From contig JAEUHY010000025.1 in NCBI GenBank assembly GCA_016795325.1, positions 1-64,000 on the forward strand: 64,000 bases of DNA, written 5' to 3'. Source of the stretch: Planctomycetota bacterium. GTDB lineage: Bacteria; Planctomycetota; UBA1135; GCA-002686595. Positions 30,801 to 38,210 of this stretch are shown piece by piece. The position numbers and the translations under genes were made by a program. The notes below the pieces were generated by a model that was not told the DNA's origin, searched no databases, and saw only the letters and a program-made list of their open reading frames with translations. The stretch's first letter is position 1. Each line of letters starts with the position of its first letter.

Positions 30801-31054
30801 ATCCGTGGGGCCTGCATGACATGCACGGCAACGTGTGGGAGTGGTGCGCCGACTGGCACGGCGACTACTCGAGCGAGTTGCAGTTCGACCCGACCGGTGC
30901 AGCCGGCGGCTCCGGCCGCGTGATTCGCGGCGGCAGCTTCGGATTCGTAGCCGATTCGTGTCGCTCTGCGGTCCGGGACTGGAGTCACCCATCGAACCGG
31001 TGGATAAACCTCGGCTTCCGTGTCGCGCTGCCCGCTGCCCCGAGCTCCCGCTAG
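27896..31054 (+). CDS. Tandem TIR/deoxyribosyltransferase-like, NACHT, SUMF1/FGE fusion protein
   Basis: 1052 residues, cytoplasmic. Residues about 12-130 are a Rossmann-like domain (KVFVIWDMTIQ; ADFVLALVDKPNANVGFEIG) whose NVGFEIGYAFG fits TIR-like and nucleoside-deoxyribosyltransferase-like effectors with a catalytic Glu. A second, degenerate copy seems to follow at about 145-260 (TKTLLLCPREGDGVS; NTSLAVVAGFALACGLDLRV) without that Glu. NACHT NTPase: Walker A AGDPGAGKSTMCRRL near 356, Walker B WLLLDAFDE near 433, helical region to about 820. SUMF1/FGE (C-type-lectin-like) domain from AKIPAGRFVMGDA near 830 to the end, with GALPTEAQWEYACRA, GLHDMHGNVWEWCADW and LGFRVALP. The plan is that of STAND immune sensors: effector, switch, C-terminal recognition domain. 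ATG 27896 gives the shortest start consistent with the fold. No phage-defence claim has been tested. Confidence 0.85.
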   Translation: MAKPQRSKTKQGPKKVFVIWDMTIQVGKLTLQGLERTDGWEVKLPGTDIEAGQIWKDVVEPGISNADFVLALVDKPNANVGFEIGYAFGRERVLQLATVGAALPDWMELPPFQKSYFVSTSSDVSSLRALVTSAKGVPGAAVPTRGTKTLLLCPREGDGVSVREELYRLRKSWGELPEQGWVLDSLPKRLSGVGRVVWVVVGTHETRDGAQNTSLAVVAGFALACGLDLRVWRAKSHRTIVDQAHETQTFDDLDDLGPLVASLDVAPGAKVEIDVLAAYRAFLRKQHDLVVPFFRHARQRAFEDIYVQLDVSLAMDEKRTARSQPHEFDLYARSTTLRGLLETARDKGGSLRWVIAGDPGAGKSTMCRRLAWEVGGDPDGPLVVLVSLPRLLRENKHPFDIAEADLCASSPALGKTDLAAQLRERAARRSGVWLLLDAFDEVGADSVQELWSRLNPILTDLASATVVITSRKIGLEKIAGFERADVQPLSPKRRAELVEHWLADKTRAESVLTHIDRCPQLAQLSTNPLLLTLMVAVTLESPNVPTTARGLYERAIELLLKRGASPDRPKPVAHPTSAQKLLPHLALALMDSGRLSWSESELVDALYELTDKRKNKPHAERLQQYVASWGSPDKLLADLGENSGLLGQFEGAAEPWKFWHRSLCEFLAAQRLAELPTRELKSRLQKLAKADEDGESIRFWGQTYGMACALVGDSARLETLEVVRAASPALALRALPFVDTLSAPQGFEFLLATTGWDGDHLRSLASSWPPASASKLIRERLGALSKQSRTAFDLELVAQLIYVLDLVEPGVDVSPLLTAFGVGAKPQLEFAKIPAGRFVMGDAKSPYEWDRTEHEVALTQPFQLGRTTVTETQFASLDLARQPEQSEANLPAREVSWFQAWLFCRWVGGALPTEAQWEYACRAQQDGLRDRKLRTAFWSGDSEEDLARVGWCVANSNGHPHPVGEKPANPWGLHDMHGNVWEWCADWHGDYSSELQFDPTGAAGGSGRVIRGGSFGFVADSCRSAVRDWSHPSNRWINLGFRVALPAAPSSR

Positions 31055-31190
31055 ACGATCGATCTTCGATCCTTGAAGGTTTCCATTTCGCGTCAACTTC
31101 GGCAAGCGCGGCAAGAATCGACCTCGAAACGGGCCCTCGGCAACCGCGCGGCAACGAGTTGCCGAGCGTGCGGTCAGCAGCCGAAGAAGA
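31055..31190 (+). repeat. 3' flank homologous to that of the second NACHT-SUMF1 gene (copy A)
   Basis: Immediately after the TAG, about 135 bp align with the reverse complement of 32222-32357, both non-coding. Shared blocks include ATCGATCTTCGATC (a short stem-loop, 31058-31071), TTGAAGGT, TTCGGCAAG, CGGCAAGAA and ACCGCGCGGCAACG. Similarity is by eye about 80% and fades towards 31190. The gap 31055-31266 contains no gene that I can support. Confidence 0.75.
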
Positions 31191-31266
31191 TGTGCGCGGC
31201 GCGGAGGCGACCGAGCGAACTACGTCCGCGCATCCGCAAGAAGCCACGCCCCGCTTGATCGCGGGC

Positions 31267-31980
31267 TCATCTGTCGGGCTGGTCCTCCACCGCGCTGAGG
31301 GCAGCGTGGCGTTGCTCGAGGAAGGCCAGTTCGGCGAGCACTTTCGCGGGAACCGATTGGTGGTTCCAGCGCTCGAACATCAGCGCCTTCGCAGCATCGG
31401 CGGCGGAGACGAGTCGCCACATCAGCGGCAGGGGCATCTCGACCTGCCCCAGCGCGCTCTTGAGGTCCGCAGTCCGAGTCCCCGCGAACTCGGCGACCGA
31501 AGTCCCGCGCGCGGCGAGAACGTCGAGCACCAGCCCCAACTCGAGCGCCGAGCGCTTGGCGTCGAGCACGTTGACGATCCGGTCGAGTTCGCCGAGCGCA
31601 CTCGTGCCGCGCCAAGTCCAGTCGCGAGAGCGTTGGTGCTGGATCGCCGCGAGGATCTCGTGGAGCAGCTCCAACACGGCGACGCGCGCAAGGACGGCCC
31701 GCTTGAAGGGCGATGGCGATGTCCAGTCGTAGAGCACGCTGCGCAGGCGATAGCGCAGACGCTGGAGGCCTCGCGCGAAGAACGACTCCGCGTCCCAACC
31801 GTGGCCGTAAAGCCGCGCGATGTCGGCCTCCAGCTCGGGCGACAGCCTGGCGTGTTGCACGCATACGCTCTCGCCGAGTTCTTCGGCGACGAGACCCGCC
31901 ACGAAGGGTACGAGCGCGAGTTCGAGCCGATCCCTAGCGCTCACGAGTTGCGAAAGCTGCTTGTCAGGTCGGAACACCAT
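31267..31980 (-). CDS. Hypothetical helical protein between the two NACHT-SUMF1 genes
   Basis: About 237 residues from ATG 31980 (MVFRPDKQLSQLVSARDRLE); an in-frame start at 32061 would add 27 residues. I do not recognise the family. It is Leu/Ala-rich and predicted to be nearly all helix (for example FKRAVLARVAVLELLHEILA and ALELGLVLDVLAARG), with no signal peptide or membrane segment. Codon use has the high-GC third position of real genes on this strand. It is on the strand of the DUF4062-type gene, 377 bp after that gene, so it could belong to its transcript. Its position between the duplicated 3' flanks suggests a functional link. It is longer than the DGR accessory protein Avd and I see no convincing match. 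Confidence 0.6.
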   Translation of the reverse strand: MVFRPDKQLSQLVSARDRLELALVPFVAGLVAEELGESVCVQHARLSPELEADIARLYGHGWDAESFFARGLQRLRYRLRSVLYDWTSPSPFKRAVLARVAVLELLHEILAAIQHQRSRDWTWRGTSALGELDRIVNVLDAKRSALELGLVLDVLAARGTSVAEFAGTRTADLKSALGQVEMPLPLMWRLVSAADAAKALMFERWNHQSVPAKVLAELAFLEQRHAALSAVEDQPDR

Positions 31981-32221
31981 GTGCTTCTCACAGATGGCCG
32001 AGTCGATGGTCCGGACGTGGACCGTACGCACGGATGTACATGTCACGCCGGCGCCGGCCAACGCGCGTCAAGGCCCGGGCAAGGCCTTGTGATTCCGCGA
32101 CTCGAATCCACACCGTGCCGTCACCCGGCCGTCGACTCGACGTGTTTCGCGTCGGCACAGAGTGATTTCCATGTCATCTCCGCAGAACGGCACGCGGGGG
32201 AAGCTGCTGCGCGGGCGTAGC

Positions 32222-32357
32222 AGCGCGGCGTTGCGAAGCAACACGTCAGCAAGCCGTTGCCGCGCGGTCGCCGAAGGCGGCGTTTCGCGACCAGTTCTTG
32301 CCGGGCTTGCCGACGTTGCTGCGGAATGGACACCTTCAAAGATCGAAGATCGATGCT
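32222..32357 (-). repeat. 3' flank homologous to that of the first NACHT-SUMF1 gene (copy B)
   Basis: Reverse-strand counterpart of 31055-31190, directly after the stop of the DUF4062-type gene. The stem-loop segment ATCGATCTTCGATC is identical (32341-32354 on the other strand). The gap 31981-32357 otherwise contains no supported gene. Confidence 0.75.
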
Positions 32358-35300
32358 CTAGCGCGAGCTCGGGGCAGCGGGCAACGCGACGCGGAAACCG
32401 AGGTCGTCCCAGCGGTCCGAAGGATGCCTCCTGTTGCGGAACGCAGAGCGACACCTGCCAACGCCGTCCTCGAAACCGCCGCCGCGGACCACGCGGCTGG
32501 AACCGCTGGCAGGACCGGCCGGATCCGACTGTGGATTCTTGGAGTACTTTCCGTACCAGTCAGCGCACCATTCCCACACGTTGCCGTGCAGGTCGTGCAG
32601 ACCAAACGGGTTCGCGGGCTTGCGCCCAACCGACTGCAGCGCCGCCCCGGAGTTCTTGGTGAGCCAACCGACGCGCTCTAAGTCCGACTCCTTGTCGCCC
32701 GACCAGTAGCGCGTGTCCGTTCCCGCGCGACAGGCGTACTCCCACTGCGCCTCGGTCGGCAACCGCACGCCTGCCCACTCGCAGAAGCGCTGCGCGTCCT
32801 CCCACGACACCCCCACTACGGGCTGCTCGGGCTGGTTGTAGCGCCGATCCGCCCAGTACTCGGGCTTCACGGCGTCGTGCGTCGCTGCCAGGAAGCGTAC
32901 GTACTGAGAGTTCGTCACCGGAGTCGGCGCGAGGAAGAACGCCGAAATAGTGACCTCGTGGCGGGGCGACTCGCGGTCGAAGTACTCCGCGAGAGACGGG
33001 AGCTCACGCTTCAGCCGCGCGATCTCCTGGTCCGTCGAGCCCATCCAGAACTTGCCGCCCGGGATCGCGACGAAATCAATCTCACCACGAGCGCTCCGAA
33101 TTCGTGGCGTCGCCACGTCTTCGATGCGAGCAGTTGAGGTCACGCCAATGACTGCCGAGCCGCAGAGTTCCACCGTGCCCGGCGGTGCCGACACGCTCAC
33201 GCGAACCGGCGGCGAGTCAACGCCGATTGGACGCGACGCCGGAACCTGGAAGCGCATGGCGATCTCCGCATGACGATGCCTCGCCAAGGAGGGCGCGCGT
33301 TCCGCAACCCGCTGCGGCGCGATCTTCTCGAGCACGCGCAGCGCGGCGAGTTGGCGCTCCCAGAGCTTGCGATCGCGCCCGGGCGGGAGATCGAGCAACT
33401 CGACGAACGGCCGCGGCGACACGCGAACCGCATCGGTGAGCGCGTACGAGACCAAGTCCTGCGACGTGGCGAACTCGTCGCGCTTCACGACCTCGGCGAA
33501 CAGCGGCTCGAAGAGGGACGGCTCTTCGAGCGCCACGAGCAGCAGCGTCACCTCGCGCCACCACGGGTCGCCGAAACGGTCCGCGAGATCCGAGAGCGCC
33601 TGGCTGTCGTCTTCTTCGAAGTAGCGGCGGCGGATCTCGCGCGCGGCGAGGTACTCCTGGAAGCCCAGGTGGAGGAAGCCGAAGTCGCGCTCGCTCCAGC
33701 CGACGAGCAGGCCGCTCTCGTCGCGGATCGTGGCGAGGAAGCGCTCCGCTGAGTCCTTCCACTGGATCTCGGACAGCGAGCGCGCGATCTGTGGGGCGAT
33801 TTCCTTCGGCGTCGCGCGGCGGCGTTGGGGTTCGAGGTGCATCCAGTAGGCCAGCGGCTGCAGCACGCCGCGCGCCTTCTTGGCGTCCATCGAAACGGAG
33901 ATGCCCTTCGCCGCCCGCCAGCGCTCGAGGAGCACGTCGACGCACTGCTCGTACAGGTCGGCGCGGCGCTCGGGCAGCGACTTCTTGTCGTAGTGCACCA
34001 GGCAGATCGCCGTGAGCAGCAGCGGGTTGCGCGTGAATTCGTACACGCGCGAGGCGCCGAAGTGCGGCCCCTTCAGCGTCTCGATCAGCTTGCGCGCGCC
34101 CTCGTCGGCCAAGAGGTCGGCGCGCTCCTGGTCGCGTTCCTGCTCGCGCTCGACCGCGCGGAACCACTTCGCAATGAAGTCGTCGGCCTGGTCGTCGCTG
34201 AGCGGGCGCAAGTGCAGCTCGAGGAAGCGTCCGTCGAGGCGCGAAAGCTCGCTGTAGCCGGCGTAGCGGCACGTGACCGCGATGCGCCAGCCGTGGTTCG
34301 CGTCGGCGGCTTGTTCGATCCACTTCGCGACGCGCTCGCGCTGCTTCTCGTCGGCGACTTCGTCGAGGCCGTCGAAGAGCAGCAGCAGGTTGCCGCGCTC
34401 GAGCATGCGGCGCGCGAAGCCGGGCTTGGGCTTGTAGTGCGGCGAGCTGAGCTGCGCTTCGATCAGCGGCTCGAGCCCGTCGTCGACGCTTCTCAGCTCG
34501 CGCAACGGCAGGAACAGCGGGACCATGCCGGCCGGCAGGCCGACGCTCTCGGGGCCGTTGCGCGCGACCCACAGGAGCAGGCGCTTGAGCTGCGTGGTCT
34601 TGCCCGAGCCCGGATCGCCGAGCAGCACGAAGCCGCGCGAGCTCTTCTTCTCGGCCACGCGGCGAAAGGCGTCGGCGAGCGCGATCAAGTCCGAGTTCCC
34701 GCTGACGCCGCGCTCGGCGTGCTCGGCGTCGTCGAAGCCGACCTTGCCGATCGCGCGCCGGTCGACGAGCGCGTTCTGCGGCACGAGCAGTTCCTCGAGG
34801 TCGAGGTTCAAGTGCACGTGCTTGCCGAAGCCGACGAGGCGGACTTGGCCGTGCGCGTCCGACATGCGGCGCAGGTAGTCGGCGACCTCGCGGTCGAGCG
34901 CGGAGCCGCTCGGCTTGGCGCGCGAGCGCGTACGGGGGTTCGTGGCCGGCTTGGCCGGGGCGCGCGTCGATTCGAACCACTCGTTGAGAGCCTGCATGAC
35001 CTGCATGCAGAGCTGTTCATCGGAGTCGAAGGGCGTGGAGCACTCCTCTTCGTTCGCGCGGACGTCGCGTTTGAAGTCAGCGAGCAGTTTCTGCTTGTCC
35101 CAGCGAACCGCCGGCTCGTCGTAGTCGCGGTCGGCGACGATCGGAACGTCGTCCGAGATGAGGAACATCAACCGCGGAATGCCCGCCGCGCCCGCTTCCT
35201 CGTACTCGATGCGCGTGATGGAGCGCTTCTCACCCTTCGGCTCCCAACCGTAGCGATGTGCGAGCACGCCCACGAACACCGTCGACGCGCGGACGACCTC

Positions 35301-35483
35301 GACGCACTTGTCCTTCGCCGGCTGGGATGCCGAAGTGAAGAGCTCCATGCCCGCCACGCGCATGCCGAGTCGCGCGATGGCCTCGAACAACTTCTTGCGC
35401 CGCGCTTCGTTGTCGCGGTAGGTCGAGGACAGGAACACCTGGACATCGCCAGGCGACTTCGGGGAGGGCGGCTTGCGAGCCAT
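32358..35483 (-). CDS. DUF4062, NACHT, SUMF1/FGE fusion protein
   Basis: 1041 residues, cytoplasmic. N-terminal DUF4062 (TIR/SLOG-like effector fold): DVQVFLSSTYRDNEARRKKL, STVFVGVLAHRYGWEP, SITRIEYEEAGAAGIPRLMF. A linker with Pro/Ala/Arg leads to the NACHT domain: Walker A LLGDPGSGKTTQLKRLL near 288, Walker B LLLLFDGLDEVADE near 365, FTRNPLLLTAICLVHYDK and FLHLGFQEYLAAREIRRRYF further on. The SUMF1/FGE domain starts at VAIPGGKFWMGSTDQ near 803 and has GVRLPTEAQWEYACRAG, GLHDLHGNVWEWCADW and the end LGFRVALPAAPSSR, identical to the last residues of the convergent gene. Same effector/switch/recognition plan with another effector. Start: ATG 35483, just before the domain; 245 bp upstream hold phased repeats. 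Confidence 0.87.
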   Translation of the reverse strand: MARKPPSPKSPGDVQVFLSSTYRDNEARRKKLFEAIARLGMRVAGMELFTSASQPAKDKCVEVVRASTVFVGVLAHRYGWEPKGEKRSITRIEYEEAGAAGIPRLMFLISDDVPIVADRDYDEPAVRWDKQKLLADFKRDVRANEEECSTPFDSDEQLCMQVMQALNEWFESTRAPAKPATNPRTRSRAKPSGSALDREVADYLRRMSDAHGQVRLVGFGKHVHLNLDLEELLVPQNALVDRRAIGKVGFDDAEHAERGVSGNSDLIALADAFRRVAEKKSSRGFVLLGDPGSGKTTQLKRLLLWVARNGPESVGLPAGMVPLFLPLRELRSVDDGLEPLIEAQLSSPHYKPKPGFARRMLERGNLLLLFDGLDEVADEKQRERVAKWIEQAADANHGWRIAVTCRYAGYSELSRLDGRFLELHLRPLSDDQADDFIAKWFRAVEREQERDQERADLLADEGARKLIETLKGPHFGASRVYEFTRNPLLLTAICLVHYDKKSLPERRADLYEQCVDVLLERWRAAKGISVSMDAKKARGVLQPLAYWMHLEPQRRRATPKEIAPQIARSLSEIQWKDSAERFLATIRDESGLLVGWSERDFGFLHLGFQEYLAAREIRRRYFEEDDSQALSDLADRFGDPWWREVTLLLVALEEPSLFEPLFAEVVKRDEFATSQDLVSYALTDAVRVSPRPFVELLDLPPGRDRKLWERQLAALRVLEKIAPQRVAERAPSLARHRHAEIAMRFQVPASRPIGVDSPPVRVSVSAPPGTVELCGSAVIGVTSTARIEDVATPRIRSARGEIDFVAIPGGKFWMGSTDQEIARLKRELPSLAEYFDRESPRHEVTISAFFLAPTPVTNSQYVRFLAATHDAVKPEYWADRRYNQPEQPVVGVSWEDAQRFCEWAGVRLPTEAQWEYACRAGTDTRYWSGDKESDLERVGWLTKNSGAALQSVGRKPANPFGLHDLHGNVWEWCADWYGKYSKNPQSDPAGPASGSSRVVRGGGFEDGVGRCRSAFRNRRHPSDRWDDLGFRVALPAAPSSR

Positions 35484-35531
35484 GGGCGCACAGGATCCCG
35501 TCCACCCCGGCTCAACGCCAGCGTCCGCGCA

Positions 35532-35652
35532 GCGCCAAGGTTTGGCGCGATCCGCAGTCCTGTGGCGCGATTTGGCGCGAGTGCGGCGCCCAAGGATCTC
35601 CTCCTCGTGGGCTTCAGTGCTGCCGAACGCGAGTTGGCGCGATTTGGCGCGA
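35532..35652. promoter_or_regulatory. Array of TTGGCGCGA elements, helically phased
   Basis: Between two divergent genes lie five copies of T(T/G)GGCGCGA: TTTGGCGCGA at 35541, 35571 and 35643, TGTGGCGCGA at 35561, GTTGGCGCGA at 35633. Offsets are 20, 10, 62 and 10 bp, nearly whole helical turns. The first is preceded by an inverted half-site GCGCCAA at about 35533. This looks like a regulator-binding array serving the NACHT gene, the AbgT gene or both; the regulator is unknown. Confidence 0.6.
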
Positions 35653-35728
35653 TTCGACGGGACCTACTGCGACTTACCGCAGTCCCGAGCCTCGCCCACG
35701 GGCCGCACGGTCTTTACGCTCCCGCCCC

Positions 35729-37297
35729 ATGAGCAACGCCCAAGCGCAGCCCCAGTCTCAGCCGCAGAAGTCCAAGGGAGTGTTCGACCGTTTCCTCGAC
35801 GTGATCGAGAAGGTGGGCAACAAGCTGCCGGATCCGGCAGTGCTGTTCCTGCTCGCGCTGCTCGCGACCTGGGTCGCGTCGATGCTGCTGGCGGGAAGCG
35901 AGGTGCGGCTGCCCAAGGCGGGCGGCGCGTTCGATGTGATGAAGGTCGAGAACCAGCTCGCCGGCAAGGCGTTGGTGACGATGCTCACCCGAGTGACGAC
36001 GGAGTTCGTCACGTTCGCGCCGCTGGGAGTGGTGCTCGTCGCGATGCTCGGCCTGGGCGTCGCCGACAAGTCGGGCTTCATCGGCGCCGCGCTGCGCATG
36101 TTGCTCGGCTTCACGCCGCGCTTCCTGCTCACGCCGGTGACGATCGCGGTGGGCCTCTTGAGCCTGGTCGCCGTCGACGCGGGCTACGTGCTCGTGATCC
36201 CGCTCGGCGGCGTGATCTTCTACGCGGCCGGCCGCCATCCGATCGCCGGCATCTCGGCCGCGTTCGCAGCGATTTCCGGCGGATTCTGCGCCAACTACGT
36301 ACCAACCGCGCTCGACACGATCCTCGCCGGCCTGACCGAGACGGGCGCGCGCATCGTCGACGCGAAGTACTCGGTGAACCCGCTGAGCAACTACTACTTC
36401 ACGGTCGCCTCGTCGTTGCTCGTGGTCGGGCTCGGCTGGTTCCTCACCGACAAGGTCGTCGAGCCGCGCCTCAAGCGACTCGCGATCGACGGCGACCCGG
36501 CCGAGATGCCGAAGATGCAGGAGCTCAGCGCGCTCGAACGCAAGGGTCTCGCGCTCGGCGTGCTCTCGATGCTCGCCTGCCTGGGTCTGGTCGCCGCCGC
36601 GTGTTTGCCGGCCGACTCGCCGTTCCGCGGCGCGCAGGGAGGCTTGAGCGAACGCGGCGCGCCGCTGATGGCCTCGATCGTGCCGCTGATCCTGATCGTG
36701 TTCCTCGTGCCGGGCATCGTCTACGGCTTCGCGGCCAAGGTGTTCAAGACGCACCGCGACGTCGTGCAAGCGATGGCGAAGGCGATGAGCTCGATGGGCT
36801 ACTACATGGTGATGGCGTTCTGCGCGGCGATGTTCATCTACGCCTTCAACACCTCGAACCTCGGCCGCCTGATCGCCGTCAGCGGCGCGACGACGCTTTC
36901 CGAGATGGGCCTGCCCAGCAGCGTGACGATCGTCGGCATGATCGCGGTGTGCGCATTCGTCAACCTCGTGATGGGCTCGTCCTCGGCCAAGTGGACGCTG
37001 CTCGCGCCGATCTTCGTGCCGATGCTGATGCAGCTGGGCATCTCGCCCGAGCTCACGCAGGCCGCCTACCGCATCGGCGACTCGACCACAAACATCATCA
37101 CGCCGCTGATGCCCTACTTCCCGCTGATCGTGACCTTCACGCAGAAGTACCACCGCGGCACGGGCATCGGCACCTTGATCTCCGTGATGCTGCCCTACTC
37201 GCTCACCTTCCTCGTGGTGTGGACGCTGTTCCTGCTCGCCTACTGGGGCCTGGGCCTGCCGCTGGGCCTGAGCGCGTCGTACACGTACGGCGGCTGA
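35729..37297 (+). CDS. AbgT family transporter
   Basis: 522 residues with 11-13 predicted membrane segments. FLDVIEKVGNKLPDPAVLFL is the family start; FAPLGVVLVAMLGLGVADKS, GGFCANYVPTALDTILAGL, VMGSSSAKWTLLAPIFVPM and RIGDSTTNIITPLMPYFPL are conserved blocks of AbgT proteins, which import p-aminobenzoyl-glutamate or export sulfa drugs using an ion gradient in the inner membrane. No abgA/abgB hydrolase gene is adjacent, so uptake of PABA-glutamate is not supported by context. ATG 35729. Divergent from the NACHT gene across the repeat array at 35532-35652. Confidence 0.9.
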   Translation: MSNAQAQPQSQPQKSKGVFDRFLDVIEKVGNKLPDPAVLFLLALLATWVASMLLAGSEVRLPKAGGAFDVMKVENQLAGKALVTMLTRVTTEFVTFAPLGVVLVAMLGLGVADKSGFIGAALRMLLGFTPRFLLTPVTIAVGLLSLVAVDAGYVLVIPLGGVIFYAAGRHPIAGISAAFAAISGGFCANYVPTALDTILAGLTETGARIVDAKYSVNPLSNYYFTVASSLLVVGLGWFLTDKVVEPRLKRLAIDGDPAEMPKMQELSALERKGLALGVLSMLACLGLVAAACLPADSPFRGAQGGLSERGAPLMASIVPLILIVFLVPGIVYGFAAKVFKTHRDVVQAMAKAMSSMGYYMVMAFCAAMFIYAFNTSNLGRLIAVSGATTLSEMGLPSSVTIVGMIAVCAFVNLVMGSSSAKWTLLAPIFVPMLMQLGISPELTQAAYRIGDSTTNIITPLMPYFPLIVTFTQKYHRGTGIGTLISVMLPYSLTFLVVWTLFLLAYWGLGLPLGLSASYTYGG

Positions 37298-37430
37298 CAT
37301 TGCCGGCCGCGCGAACAGCGCGGACGCCCGCCTCCGTGTTCATCCGCCGGGCCCGCGGGCCCGGCTCGATGCGGCCTGAAGCAACTCGCGCGGCGCGCTT
37401 GGCTGGCGCCGCCGCCCTGCGAGCGCCGAC

Positions 37431-37646
37431 CTACAGCCGCACGTCGCGCAGCTTGTCCAGCGTGAAGTCGATCGACAGCTCCCGGTCGACGTTGATCAGC
37501 CGCCCCGTGCCCTTCAGCGGGTTGAACACCAGCGCGCCGCTCAGCACCCGGCCATCGCGGAAGTAGAGCGTGACCTTGTCCGCCGTGCGGGCGGTCAGGA
37601 GCAGGTCGTAGAGGCGTTCGGGGTCGGCTGTCGCTTTGATCTTCAT
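37431..37646 (-). CDS. Small hypothetical protein, 71 aa
   Basis: MKIKATADPERLYDLLLTAR begins a compact, probably all-beta second half (KVTLYFRDGRVLSGALVFN, then STRAND-like GRLINVDRELSIDFTL). Codon use is strongly coding-like (nearly every third base G or C). The shape recalls short SH3/LSm-like barrels but I cannot name a family. It converges with the AbgT gene 133 bp away. Confidence 0.65.
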   Translation of the reverse strand: MKIKATADPERLYDLLLTARTADKVTLYFRDGRVLSGALVFNPLKGTGRLINVDRELSIDFTLDKLRDVRL

Positions 37647-38210
37647 CGTGGGTCGCCTGGGAGGAGTGCTCTCATGGGACCGCGCGCGCCACTTCGAAAG
37701 CCCCTGCCGAGTACGGAAGGAGTTCGACGCGTCGCGGCGAAGCGAGCGTTATACGCGCTTTCGCAAAATCCTGCTTGGCGAGAAAGGCCTCCGAACGCGG
37801 CCTGCGCGTGAGCAAAACGCCCGCTGCAGCGCGAAAAAACGCCTTGCGCGGCCGCTTCTCGATTCGTTCACAACCTGCGAATCGCACATTCGCTCGGTGA
37901 GAACGGCCGTTGGCGACGCTGCACGCCAAATGCGATTCGCTAGCGCATCGGCGGCGCTGCGGCCGCGTGCCCACGCGGCCGCAGCTCGCAAGAACCGACG
38001 TTCTTCGCCGGGCGATCAGCGCAAGCGCCTCAAGCTGGGGCGGCGCAGCGAAGTCTCGTCCGCCTCCGTCGCGACGTCGAACGCTGGCGCGTGGACCACC
38101 GCGACGCACCAAGTCGCGCGGTTGCATGCCGCCCCTCGATGGTCGCGTAAAATCACGCCGAACCGTTTGGAGCGCGGTGGGCGGAACGCTGCTCCAGGGA
38201 GAGGTGCGTC
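37647..38210. other. Gene-free stretch before the RCC1 gene
   Basis: 564 bp. Open frames across it lack coding-like third positions and have no recognisable product. Base composition is lower in GC than the genes, especially 37790-37900. A weak A+T-richer segment (TCGCGTAAAATCACGCCG, 38143-38160) may hold the promoter of the gene at 38211. No other signal seen. Confidence 0.5.

Noticed and set aside
30835..32220. Plus-strand open frame of 461 codons running across the 3' part of the first NACHT gene and opposite the helical gene
   Set aside because: Overlaps the clear SUMF1 coding sequence in another frame and has no matching product; the minus-strand frame shows better codon use.
27896..35483. 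Complete diversity-generating retroelement
   Set aside because: No reverse transcriptase (no YxDD-type protein), template repeat or Avd in the window, and silent differences between the two 3' ends; kept only as a hypothesis with a trans-acting system.
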